Origin: Peronospora farinosa
Taxonomy: Eukaryota > Oomycota > Peronosporomycetes > Peronosporales > Peronosporaceae
Direction: 5' to 3'
Assembly (NCBI GenBank): GCA_947646735.1
Contig: CANTFK010000589.1
Coordinates: 1 to 18,486, forward strand
Length of the DNA stretch: 18,486 nt
Of the stretch, positions 1-9,185 are shown piece by piece. Under the pieces are notes generated by a model. It was not told where the DNA came from and did no database searches. It saw only the letters and a list, made by a program, of their open reading frames with translations. Position 1 is the first letter of the stretch, and every line of letters begins with the position of its first letter. A program made the position numbers and the translations under genes.

Positions 1-571
1 CTAGCCCCATGCAACGCAATCACAAGATAACATCCACCCTGCACTGCATGGTACTTCTCCGTCAAAGGTTGCTTAAGCTCCAGCCGTCTTATCCGCGTCC
101 ATCGTGATCCTGACGAGTTTTGGTTTGCACCGACGTATTATCCTAGACAAAATTGCGCAGCTTTATTTCGATCTCCTGCGCAGGTATTCAAGTTGTGCTG
201 GGGACGCTTATGGTGACTATTTTCCTTACATTCAACTGTTCTTTCGTCAATTACAACATGTTTGCGAATCTGGCGGCCCGTAAACCATACAAGCAAATGA
301 AATGAGCCATTAGCTCAATTGTTGTTTTCAAACAAACTTAAGAAAATATAATCGATGCTCACCCAGGATCTTGATTATCTTCTTATACGCAATCTTACGG
401 GCTTTTGCTGTAACTACCGTACACATTTCGATCAAGCTTTCATCATTTTCTTCGATCGAGCCGCCTTCTGAATTTCCGCGCAGACTCTACACTGTGCATC
501 GTATCGATTGATCTAGCCAGCTTTTACGAACGCGCGCAAAGAATCTAGACTTTTTAGAGGGGGACCCTTTT
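1..571. other. Gene-free stretch, nothing recognised
   Basis: No open frame with a recognisable protein, no RNA gene and no clear repeat was seen on either strand. Base composition is mixed and stops are frequent in all frames. It may be intergenic DNA or very old transposon debris. Confidence 0.5.
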
Positions 572-751
572 TTAATCTAATTGACCAATTTGGCTAAACA
601 TGTCTTGCCATTCCACGGGCATGTAGGTGGAGGCAACGGGATCAGGAGTGGCATCACGATCGTTCATGTTGCCTGGCGTCTGGAAATGTTTGCTCGATTT
701 GTTTCTGATTGTGGGGTAAACTTTTACAGGTAAATGACAAAGGGGTCCCAA
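572..751 (-). CDS. Unrecognised short open frame, possibly a gene fragment
   Basis: A frame free of stops runs on the minus strand from about 751 down to a TAA at 572-574. The first ATG in it is at 665-667, giving only 31 residues, but the frame stays open about 28 codons upstream of that ATG. The residues look protein-like (segments TYMPVEWQDMFSQIGQL and YPTIRNKSSKHFQTPG) rather than low complexity. No family is recognised. It could be the last exon of a decayed gene or transposon protein whose upstream part is lost. Confidence is low because the length is within what chance can give. Confidence 0.2.
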   Translation of the reverse strand: MGPLCHLPVKVYPTIRNKSSKHFQTPGNMNDRDATPDPVASTYMPVEWQDMFSQIGQLD

Positions 752-869
752 TCATTCCAACAAAGTCTTAGATATCCAGGCAATACCATGAATACGTTAG
801 GAAGTAGCCCTTGGGCTTCAGCCTGGGGCTTTGCCGGACACCCTACCTCCAACGTGATGTATATAACAT

Positions 870-1135
870 ACGTAAGGGTGGGTCACATACATAAGGGTGG
901 GTCACATACGCAAGGGTGAGTCACATACGCAAGGGTGAGTCACATACGCAAGGGTGGGTCACATTCGCAAGGGTGAGTCACATTCGCAAGGGTGAGTCAC
1001 ATACGCAAGGGTGAGTCACATACACAAGGGTGGGTCACATTCACAAGGGTGGGTCACATTCGCAAGGGTGGGTCACATTCACAAGGGTGGGTCACATTCA
1101 CAAGGGTGGGTCACATTCACAAGGGTGGGTCACAT
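870..1135. repeat. 19-bp minisatellite, 14 units, inside a decayed LTR
   Basis: Fourteen consecutive 19-bp units, consensus AYRCAAGGGTGRGTCACAT, start at 870 and end at 1135 with only scattered substitutions. The unit closely matches a single-copy segment of the gypsy LTRs in this window, at about 14539-14562 (CATTCACGAGGGTGGATCACAT) and about 7789-7813. The bases before the array (ATGTATATAACATACG) also match the LTR (ATGAATATAACATTAA). The 14-fold array is therefore inferred to be an expansion of an LTR-internal segment, and roughly 740-1180 to be a degenerate LTR. Five of the units contain TGAGTCA, the core recognised by Gcn4/AP-1-type bZIP proteins. Confidence 0.85.
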
Positions 1136-1645
1136 GTTGTGTCTCATTAAAGTACTAACGGGTCGTGTAACCTTGGGCATATAGCCCTCGACATCTTGCT
1201 TAAATGTCGTAAATGACAACATCGGCCAGAAGTTTCCATGCTTAAGCCCAGCTTCACATAGATGTCTGCATTCATGGTCACGACAAGCTGGCTTGGGGGG
1301 TTTCTACCCATACAGTCGTCGACGCTGCGTCTTTACATCTTTTTGTGCATACACAAACACGCCTCTCTCTATTTCAAGAGAAAGGTGCTTCAACAAGTTG
1401 GATGGCCGTTGGATGAAGTTGCTGGCAGTTAGTAAATGTTTGGTCTGCTTCAGAGATAACGGACAATATATGAGGTGTATTCTCGTGCGGACTCATGGTC
1501 CCAGGTTGTACTTGCCACTGAGATTTTTGGCAGAGTTTCGCGGAGAGGTAAGTAGGACTTGTATGGCAAAAATGAACGACGTTTCTAAAATAGTATGGTG
1601 TGAGCCTAGTGATAGATTACAACTATTGTAATGCGCTCCTGAGGT

Positions 1646-1725
1646 GCCGCAGTTGGAAACCAGTCGAAGCCGTTTAGAACAAGCTGAAGCAGTTGGGAAC
1701 ATGTAGAAGCAGTTAAAAACACTTA
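1646..1725. repeat. Four imperfect 20-bp tandem units
   Basis: Units start at 1646, 1666, 1686 and 1706, each beginning GNNGC(A/C)GTT followed by an A-rich stretch. The last two begin GAAGCAGTT. No function is suggested. Confidence 0.6.
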
Positions 1726-2195
1726 ATTGGATCTTTTATGAAAGGGTCCTTGAGCTCCACTTCATGGTAGTAAAGGCCTTGCCAGCATTCCCATTATAAA
1801 TACCTTTTTTATTAGTAGAATTACTTAATGCATCCGGCGACTCATCACTTGTCGTTAATGCTTTGCTTACTACAGCTGGATTTTTTATAAGGTTATACAT
1901 TTGTGACGGCAAATAGAAACCGTTACCAATGTACGCTCGCGTGTGAAATGATGCAATGATGCATTAGGAAAGGCAACGCGACTCACAGCCGGGAGGGTAG
2001 GTAAGGAAGGAAAAGTTCTGGTTGATCCCCGTTGAATCAATCGAGCGATGACGTGTAAGTGGCGCGTGCTAAGATTCGCCGATGTACGTCTAAAGTTGAA
2101 ATTCGATTGCCTAGTTGAATAACGGATGAATGAACCGTGTACATTAGCAGAGCTACATAGCTTACAATCGTGACGTAACGTTTGACGTATTTATC

Positions 2196-2221
2196 CAACC
2201 GTCGTGTAACCCCGATACAAA
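2196..2221. repeat. LTR terminus remnant
   Basis: CAACCGTCGTGTAACCCCG at about 2197-2215, followed by ATACAA, matches the right end of the solo LTR at 15104-15742, where the same 19 bases are followed by TTACAA. It is read as the last surviving piece of an old LTR of that family. The sequence to its left (about 2040-2195) may be the decayed body, but similarity there is too weak to claim. Confidence 0.5.
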
Positions 2222-2725
2222 CAGAGTCTAGAATCATACGATTGCCAAACCGCTCCTCGATTAGCCTTGCACCTTAGCGAAGACAAAAAAATGACGAACA
2301 CACAGGATTTGACTTAGCCATAGCCATAGTCAGCTCTTTGTGCGTTTATCTAGAAGCACAAAAGTGGTGAGCTAGTAATGAACCAAATAAATGTAATCGG
2401 AAAGTTTTGCGAAGATTTTTATAATTATACATAAAGGATAAATTTTGTAGAATTCCTGTTACCTAAAACAATAATGGTATAAATCCTGTCATCTTTGATA
2501 TTTTAAACTATTCCTCTCAGTCTCAATTTTTATATCTCGCGCTTACTCGAACAAGGCCACGAATAGGTACGTCTTTCATCACCTGTCCGTATCATCGCCT
2601 ACAGCTCGGGACTTACGGTCATTGTTACACAAGACGCCTTCACATATATCTTGCGCTGCTACTTGTGCATCAACTGTCTCAATGTACGCTTTAGTTCTAA
2701 CAACTTGTGCTAATATCCGCAGCTA

Positions 2726-5700
2726 ATGCTGAGTCCATCAAATTCCGTGATTGTCGTCGATGATTCGAGCGACGATGAACCCGTGCCTCTCAGTGGTAAA
2801 CAAGTCGTCTCTTTGATCGTGAGTTCATCTGATGAGTCGGACTCAGTTAGCCTCTGTCTGGTAAAGAAGCCGCGCGTGGCTTCACCCACGCTCTCTGCTA
2901 CCCTTACCGACCTTACGAGCATACATTACGGCAGTGGGAGTGAATTAATAGAGGAAAAAAAAAGAGAGAGACCTTTACAAAAGAAGCATGAGAGTGATAC
3001 TTGTGAGTACTCGGCACCTCGAGGTGAAACGTTGGCCCCGGTAAATAAGGCGAGCTTAGCTGGCCAATCTAGTGCTACCATTGAATCTGGCGATGATGAT
3101 ACCAGTGAGGAAGCGGCTCAGCTGAGGCTTACGGACACTGACGGACGAATGTACTCGGATTTCATTTCTTTCAGCGAATTACAAGCGCAGCAGCGTGAGT
3201 TCGAAAGACTGCAGGCTCACGCACATCGCACAAGCAAATCAATGCCTCACAAGATTGCACGCCGAGCAACTGCGGGATCAAAGCGTAAAGCAAGCGACAC
3301 CGCTTCGGTGACGCACAGTAGAAACAAGTGCCCGTCAATGAGGAAAATGACGCCGCCCTCGCCGTTCGGCTTTGATCATTCCAAGTCAAGTGATGTGTTT
3401 TCTTTTTCGTTGTCATCCGACATAGAAAACCACGCAAGCGCATCGAGTGTCCGAGCTAAGTTGATATCCATGAAGGATGTAGCGACACGAGAGCGTGAGC
3501 TCGCGCGAATGTGCAATGACAACGCGAAAAAAATATGTCAAGCGGTGCCTTCGAAGAAGAGAAAAATTACGGACTCACCAAAGCCATCAGTACCAAAACC
3601 ATCGCTTTCTCCGCTCAAAGACCAGAAAAACCTCGTTGATGAAACTCACTGGTTTGATGATAACTATACCGAAGCGGATATACCCTTCCAACCCGAACCG
3701 TCCTTGGAAGAATCGTTGTCAAAATTGAACAATGACAAATTCAATGACGAAGAGCACATGTTCAGCAAGCCAACGAAATCTAACTTACAAATATCCTTAG
3801 GCCGTACCACTGAACAGTCCCAAGAACGAGGCAAGACAGAATTGTGTGTTGAGTGGAAAAAATCTTCCAAGCTTAAGCGCAAGAAGGGAAAGAATAAACC
3901 AAGGCCTTCATCAGCAAAAGCAGGAGCGATTATTTCTACGAGTACGAAAGCTGGTCCTTCGTCAAAGAAGCTGGCGCATCGCAGGAATGCTCGCGATACG
4001 GTTATGCCTGGTACGGTGTGGCGAAATGTTTGTTTTGATATAGGACCAATGACTTTGCTACCGCTCGATTCAAACGTCGCGCATCCTTTTTACTCGGTAT
4101 TTGACTGCCCGCTGTTAAGCTATGGTATGTTGCTTGTATTTTTCTTTTGTTACTCTGACCACTCTTTTTACTGACTATCTATATTGTTGTTCTTCTATGC
4201 GTAGATGTGGACGGTAGCCTGAGAAGAAGGTGCAAAATCTTTCCTCAGCTTGGCTCATCAACACAGTTTCCTTTATCTACGCAAGAGTCTGCAAAGCTTG
4301 AGCAAAATATTACACAACAAGACATGGACACCCTCGTTACTGAACTAATCCATCGCGAATTGCCCAGGCTTCGAGCATGCCGCCAGCGAAAAACGACGGC
4401 TATTCTTATTGAAGCGCGAGCGAAGATTAAAACATATCTCGCTGCACACGAGGCTCTTAAGAAGCAGGGCGTGCACTACCAAAGTACGTTGTATATATTT
4501 TTGCTCCGTCCTGAGTGCAAAAAATCGTACGTTGGCTGATCATGTAATCTACTGTAGCACAAGGCAAACGTCTGGGTGATGTGGCTGTGTTGAGCAAGTC
4601 TCTACTTAACCAAATGAAGCAAGAAAAAATGACGCAAGCATTGTCATTGGGATATTACACTATGTTGGGTGAAACGCTAAGTGTCGAAGAGAAAGTGTTT
4701 CCACAAGACGTTAATCAGCTGCCTTACAGTCGACCACTAAGCAAAAGCACTGCTTACATCGGCTTGAAAGCAAACATTCGAGCGGAGGACGATTTAATTT
4801 TGCACTACAAGCCATATTTCGGAGAAGATGATGATGGTGCAGATATCGATGAAGCTTGGTACGATGCAATTGGACCCAAGAGTTCGAGTCTGTCACTTGG
4901 CCTGGATGGCGAGGTGAACGAGTGTTTATTGCGTCTTGTTGTATGTGAATGCGGAACTACCGACAATGTGTTCAGTGCGCTGAAAAATGTGCTCGGGTTT
5001 GCTCAAGCTTACTCGGATTACAGCGAGATGAAAAAGTTAGATGATTCGTTTAATCTCGCAAAACGGCGCATAAAGGAGGCAAAAGAGCTGATCTCAAGGA
5101 AGCCAAAAGAGTTTCCGCTGGCGAAATTGGTATCCTTGGAACCATCACTACAAGACATTACGGATTGTCAAAAGACCCTGGCGGAACGGTTAACTCCACC
5201 GCCAAATTATTTCGACTCAAATCTGGCAAGGCATCACTCAAACCGTAGCTATGGTTTGGGGCTACGATCAACCAAGAACTACGCGGAATTGATTGAAACG
5301 TATCGTGACATGTTCTGCCGTATGTGTTACGATTACCATTGTCTCGAGCACGGCATTGAGCATCCGCTTCCGTCCCACCGGGTTGATCCTGTTTACCCCC
5401 CGGTCCGCCTGTCACCTGTCGCATTTGCTACCCTTGCGAAATTGCAGTCCGGCCACGACCTAAGACCAACAGACCGTAGCTCCGGAAGTTGCGTATCTAC
5501 CGTAAGTCCCCGGACTAGCGCTGGCGCACCAAATAGTAGTAATTACACTGCTGTCGATAGTTTCCAAAGCGAGGGATTACACAGCGGGTATGTGCGTACC
5601 GATAAGGGCATTGATGGGGAACTCGGGCTTAGCGAAACGAACTACACGATTGCTGCAGACGGAGAAGTGACAACTACCGAACATTTACAAGAAACTCGTC

Positions 5701-7112
5701 GATCTTCTCGCGCATTGACAAGAATTTGTACTTCAGCAAGCCAAAGCTTGATTATGCAAGGTGCTCGACCATTTCAAAAGAAGCAATATGGGCCTTATCG
5801 CGCCCAACTATACCCGCAGGTGGCAGATGAGTCTGAGTACCTTGATGACTATTACTGCGGCCAAGTGACTGCCATTGTCCATCAGTCACAGCAAGCTGAC
5901 GAGAAGTGCTTAAACGAGTGCTGGAAAGCTGAAATTTCCACTGCTTCTACAGACATTGTGAAGTTAATGAGCGACACCGAGCTGACCTTACTACGGAAGC
6001 TTCGGGACATCATTGGCGACAACCCGTGTCTCATTTCTTCCACTAGTAAGTCAGCAACGTGCAAGGAAGTTAAGGCATTGTTGGAATATGATTGCAACAG
6101 CAAACGAACTCGCACGAGCGCGATGGACATCTTGCCGCTGTCACTTGAAGCCCGTTCCAATCACAATGGCCGAAAGCGTAGTAGAGCGCTAAAATCGCGC
6201 AGCAGTAGCAATCAAAGTCTGCTTAACAAGACTAGAAACAATTGCTTGAAGGACAGGGGGGCAAACCATGAATATGAGCCATGTGATCATGAGGGTGCGT
6301 GCGATTCGACGGGTTGCTCATGCATGACACGCGATCATACGTGTCACAAGGCGTGTTCATGCTCACGCAGCTGCCCCAACCGGTTCGTTTGTTTGATTTT
6401 TCCGCAAAATATATTCCTCGCTAATTGGTATGTTTGAATGTGACATGGTGACAGATTCCCAGGGTGCAAGTGCAGCCTTGGAAACTGCCGAACCAAGGCG
6501 TGCCCGTGTTTCATCGCTGCGCGCGAGTGTAACCCCGATTTGTGTGTGACTTGTGGTGCTAGCGAAGTCCCGGCATTGATTTTCGATAAGGAGCGCAGAA
6601 ACATGTCTGCATTGGACTTAGGTATCTGTTGTAACGTAAATATCCTGCGAGGTCTGCACAAGAAAGTTGGTGTCGGATACTCTACCACCCACGGATGGGG
6701 GGCCTTTGCCTTAGAGCCGATCAAGCGTGGCGAGTTCATCTACGAGTACCACGGAGCGCTCCTTTCTCAGGACGAAGCAGAACGCCGTGGCAGTATCTAT
6801 GACAAGATGACTATCAGCTTTTTGTTCGATGTTGATGATGACTCTGTAGTTGACGCAATTCGCAAGGGCAACAAAAGCAAATTCGCAAACCACTCGACAA
6901 CGAACAAAAAATGCAAAAGCAAAGTTCTGACTGTTGGTGGCGAGCACCGAATTTCTATCTGGGCGCAGCAAGATATTGCGAAGGGTGAAGAGCTCTTTTT
7001 TGACTACGGCTACCAAGGGGAAACCGCACCGGATTGGAGCCAACTTCGCATCAAGGGGTCTGCGCGCCGAGGGTCCAAGAAAAAAGTGGAAGAGAAGAAG
7101 AAAGAGTATTAA
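2726..7112 (+). CDS. Enhancer of zeste (EZH) histone H3K27 methyltransferase, catalytic subunit of PRC2
   Basis: Four exons (2726-4124, 4205-4483, 4558-6382, 6455-7112) join in frame into 1386 codons plus TAA. By family knowledge the product methylates histone H3 lysine 27 as the catalytic subunit of Polycomb repressive complex 2 in the nucleus. Residues 1-~560 are disordered, Ser- and Lys-rich, with SUMO-interaction-like VIVVDDSSDDE (8-18) and VVSLIVSSSDESDS (27-40). Residues ~636-664 resemble the EED-proximal N-terminal segment of EZH2. The MCSS-type motif MFCRMCYDYHCLEHG is at 811-825, and a SANT2-like stretch (DNPCLISS) at ~1030-1072. The Cys-rich CXC region spans 1132-1205 and is interrupted by intron 3. 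The SET domain (~1237-1355) has GWGAF (1248-1252), NHS (1313-1315) and EELFFDY (1346-1352). It is nearly twice the length of human EZH2, mainly from the N terminus. The start is the first in-frame ATG of the long ORF. No break was found. Confidence 0.93.
4125..4204 (+). other. E(z) intron 1 (80 bp)
   Basis: GTATGT donor at 4125 and a pyrimidine-rich end in GCGTAG at 4204, with a TACTGAC branch-like sequence about 30 nt upstream. It is phase 1. Removal joins the long disordered exon to the frame at 4207. Reading through it meets a stop after 17 codons. Confidence 0.85.
4484..4557 (+). other. E(z) intron 2 (74 bp)
   Basis: GTACGT donor at 4484 and ACTGTAG acceptor at 4557, with GGCTGAT as a possible branch site. 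It is phase 1. Removal joins exon 2 in frame to the exon that carries the conserved EZH middle region. Without splicing the frame stops at 4537-4539. Confidence 0.85.
6383..6454 (+). other. E(z) intron 3 (72 bp), inside the CXC region
   Basis: Donor GTTCGT at 6383 and acceptor GACAG at 6454. The split codon CG|A restores the family motif CPNRFPGC. A competing pair (GTTTGT at 6387 with CAG at 6462) would drop the conserved proline, so the first is preferred. The donor is unusual in having T at position 3. Confidence 0.8.
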
Positions 7113-7122
7113 CCGATCGGAT

Positions 7123-7269
7123 GTACGTATTATTGACTGGTGATCTGCTTTTATAAGCGTGTGCTTTATGCTTAACTAACAAAATCCTAGCACAAAATTT
7201 ATGTACAGCACCCTGAAGGAAGAAGCAAAGGTGTTTGATCCTGTCCGGGTTGTGCGATTACGCTGGTGA
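7123..7269 (+). other. Possible fifth intron (7123-7190) and downstream exon of the E(z) gene
   Basis: Eleven bases after the E(z) stop codon there is GTACGT (7123), and AAAATCCTAG ends at 7190 after a good branch-like CTTAACTAAC. The implied 68-bp intron has the same size and features as the other three. In one frame the next 75 bases encode MYSTLKEEAKVFDPVRVVRL plus two residues before a TGA at 7267-7269. The E(z) frame cannot enter this exon because its TAA at 7110 comes first. It is therefore either a 3' UTR intron, an alternative C terminus reached by another donor, or chance. Confidence 0.4.
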
Positions 7270-7389
7270 GGATGGCACTTCAATCATGTATTTTCGGAAT
7301 TTGCTACTTCCACCACACCATAACTTTTGCAGACTCTTTACTATTTCCACCACACCAGAGTTGCTGTTTAAATAACAAACACAACCCAC

Positions 7390-7526
7390 ACCACACCACC
7401 ACACCACCACACCACCACACAGTCACACCACCACACAGTCACACCACCTCACCAAACCACCACACCACCACACCACCACACAGTCACACCACCACACAGT
7501 CACACCACCTCACCAAACCACCACAC
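7390..7526. repeat. CCACAC-rich simple repeat with a 61-bp duplication
   Basis: CCACAC/CACCAC tracts are interrupted by AGTCACACC. A 38-base block at 7421-7458 recurs at 7482-7519, a period of 61 bp. The direct repeat TTTCCACCACACCA also occurs twice just upstream (about 7306 and 7348). The array abuts the left LTR of the gypsy element at 7531. Its long Thr/His open frame is a product of the repeat. Confidence 0.85.
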
Positions 7527-7530
7527 AAGC

Positions 7531-7967
7531 TGTAGACGATACTTCAAAGAAGCTGCCACGTGCTACTATGGCACACACCTCCAAGCACGCGAGGAGGCGG
7601 TTTAAATTGTCTAACCTCCGTGCTATGTGGTGGACCGTTAAACGGTCGGACCAACGGTTGCCGGTCGCCGAAGGGAACCGTACAACGACCATCGAAACAA
7701 GTACTTCACTTGCGCCACGCAGAAGCGCTAACAGCTTCTCGTTCCTAGTCTCAAACAGGCCGTTGAATGTGAATCCATCCATGAATATAACATTAAAGAG
7801 GATGGGTCACAATTATGTGCCTCACCCGAACGAAAGGTCTAAGGTACCACGTACCTTATTAGTCATCCCTGTACTAAGAAGTTATGCTTTTATCTCCTGT
7901 ATGTCTTGGGCAATGCGCGTTAAGTATCATATACTCAACGGACTCGTGTAACTTTTGGTCCATTACA
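7531..7967 (-). repeat. 3' LTR of the gypsy element (437 bp)
   Basis: In plus orientation it begins TGTAGACG and ends CCATTACA. Read in element sense it starts TGTAATGG and ends CTACA. It aligns along most of its length with 14060-14652 but lacks about 170 bp present there between the AGCTTC segment (near 7730) and GAATGTGAATCCATCCATG (near 7765). Substitutions are numerous. Confidence 0.88.
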
Positions 7968-7970
7968 CCA

Positions 7971-7983
7971 TCCCCCTCTTTAA
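7971..7983 (-). other. Polypurine tract of the gypsy element
   Basis: On the minus strand, AAAGAGGGGGATGG lies immediately upstream of the 3' LTR start TGTAATGG. This is where plus-strand DNA synthesis is primed in LTR retrotransposons, and it fixes the element's orientation independently of the coding frames. Confidence 0.75.
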
Positions 7984-8023
7984 AACGATTTTTTACATTT
8001 TTGTAAGACATTGAAAAGAGACG

Positions 8024-8822
8024 ATGCCACCGAAGCGTGATAAGGCTGATGGGTTGCCTGCAAAGGCGCCAATGCATACCAAACCAAAGCGCACGCGCCG
8101 CGATAATTTGCAGGCGTCGCTAACTGTCTCTGTGACAGCGCCGACATCTGATGTCAGCTTGATAGCAGAGAACACTACTCCATCCCGCTATTGTGCAGAT
8201 GAAGATCGGTCTCTCACTGTAGACTACAATGAGAACACTTCATTGCCAGCATCTGTAAGTGGTAATGAGCACAGTGCTTTAATGGGACAATTGTCCATGC
8301 ACGTCGACACGCAACGCTGCAAACGGTTCCCAAGAGAGTAAGATATTCGGGTATCCCTCCACTGGACAAGAATATGAAGCTTTTGCTTCACATGGCGGTG
8401 GGCCAACAACCTTCCAACAAGGAAGGGTGTATTCCCATTCGCATCCACCAGCAAAGGTGGCGCCCGATAGAAGCGGCGATTACGCCCAACTATTCGCGGC
8501 TGCTTACCCTGTTGCCGTTCAGTCGCAGGTGGAAAACACTGCGCTGAAGAGAGAGGTGGCTGATCATTCGAGTCAAGTCTCGCGACTGACTTTGGATCTA
8601 GGAGATATGAGGGAGAGGGATCGTCAGGGGTACGACCGCCTGAAGCTCCGTTTGGACATGCATGAGCGACTGGTGATGAGATACTCTCGTCCAATGCGGA
8701 GTCCTCCTCGATCACCGAGTCCTCTTTCGTCGCACTCGTATAAGGGAAGTCGTTCACCTTCCCCGTCGCCTGATCGGCAACGACGCTCGACTCACAGTCG
8801 ACGTCACTATCGGTCTCATTAG
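8024..8822 (+). CDS. Antisense spliced ORF inside the gypsy element: coiled coil plus Arg/Ser-rich tail
   Basis: ATG at 8024 lies 57 nt inside the 3' LTR and runs opposite to gag-pol. The first frame stops at 8339-8341, inside GTAAGA. Taking that as a donor (8338) and GGAAG (8425) as acceptor removes an 88-bp intron and joins in frame to 8426-8822, giving 236 residues (711 nt with stop). The N terminus is basic (MPPKRDKADG, KPKRTRRDN). Exon 2 has a heptad-rich helix from VENTALKREVADH to DMHERLV (about 8530-8675), followed by an RS-type tail (SPPRSPSPLSS, SRSPSPSPDRQRRS). It overlaps the chromodomain and its linker on the other strand. No family is recognised; an RNA-binding or nuclear role is only suggested by the RS tail. 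A single frameshift in one continuous ORF would be the alternative to the intron. Confidence 0.5.
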
Positions 8823-9183
8823 ACTGATGCGGATATGTGATCTCTTGTGGATCCACATACCGTTTCAGACGACATATGTAATTTACGGGGTGAGTCTCCT
8901 TATACAATGGGAGAGTGAGCCTATAGTTTAGGCCTCCAACTTCCTCGACCATCGTAATTGCCCAATCCTGTGCGCTTGTCATTACGTCACGGACTCTACG
9001 TGTGATGGCTAATCGCTCATCCACAAAGCGCTGAGCTTCGCTCACGCTTTTAGCAGCGCCTATGACACCTATAAGGGGTCGGTCATGGGTTGACGCTGTT
9101 GATAATACTATAGTGTCATCGTCAAGGAGCACTGGCATTTCTTGCCGTGCCTCCTCCTTGACACCTATAAGAGTCGTGACCAC
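8279..9183 (-). pseudogene. Gypsy pol C terminus: integrase tail and chromodomain (frameshifted)
   Basis: The minus frame from 9183 carries the end of the integrase (ITRRVRDVMTSAQDWA, then THPVNYICRLKRYVDP), an acidic linker, and a chromodomain beginning PFLVGRLLAHR and continuing HILVQWR. Soon after that a lost base shifts the frame. The conserved SWEP motif and the remaining chromodomain residues lie in the neighbouring frame, which stops at 8279-8281. The stretch between AQDWA and the LNYRLTLPLY segment is much shorter than in related elements, so an internal deletion is inferred. Chromodomains in such elements steer integration to modified chromatin. Confidence 0.8.
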
Positions 9184-9185
9184 TG

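Larger units (their letters stand above)
1136..2725. other. Gene-poor spacer upstream of the E(z) gene
   Basis: No convincing gene is present. Open frames here are short, begin at non-ATG codons and have no recognisable domains. The stretch includes GTGTAACC at about 1165, which may be the end of the decayed LTR to its left, a 4 x 20-bp repeat (1646-1725), and an LTR terminus remnant (2196-2221). AT-rich sequence at about 2400-2530 lies upstream of the E(z) start, and the promoter should be in the last few hundred bases, but no TATA box or initiator could be assigned with confidence. Confidence 0.5.

Noticed and set aside
870..1135. CRISPR-like array of short regular repeats
   Set aside because: Units are directly adjacent with no spacers, and match an LTR segment. 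The setting is eukaryotic.
1293..1631. 112-codon plus-strand open frame
   Set aside because: It starts at TTG, has no early ATG, no recognisable domain and no conserved neighbour.
7266..7535. Thr/His-rich plus-strand protein
   Set aside because: Entirely the translation of the CCACAC repeat.
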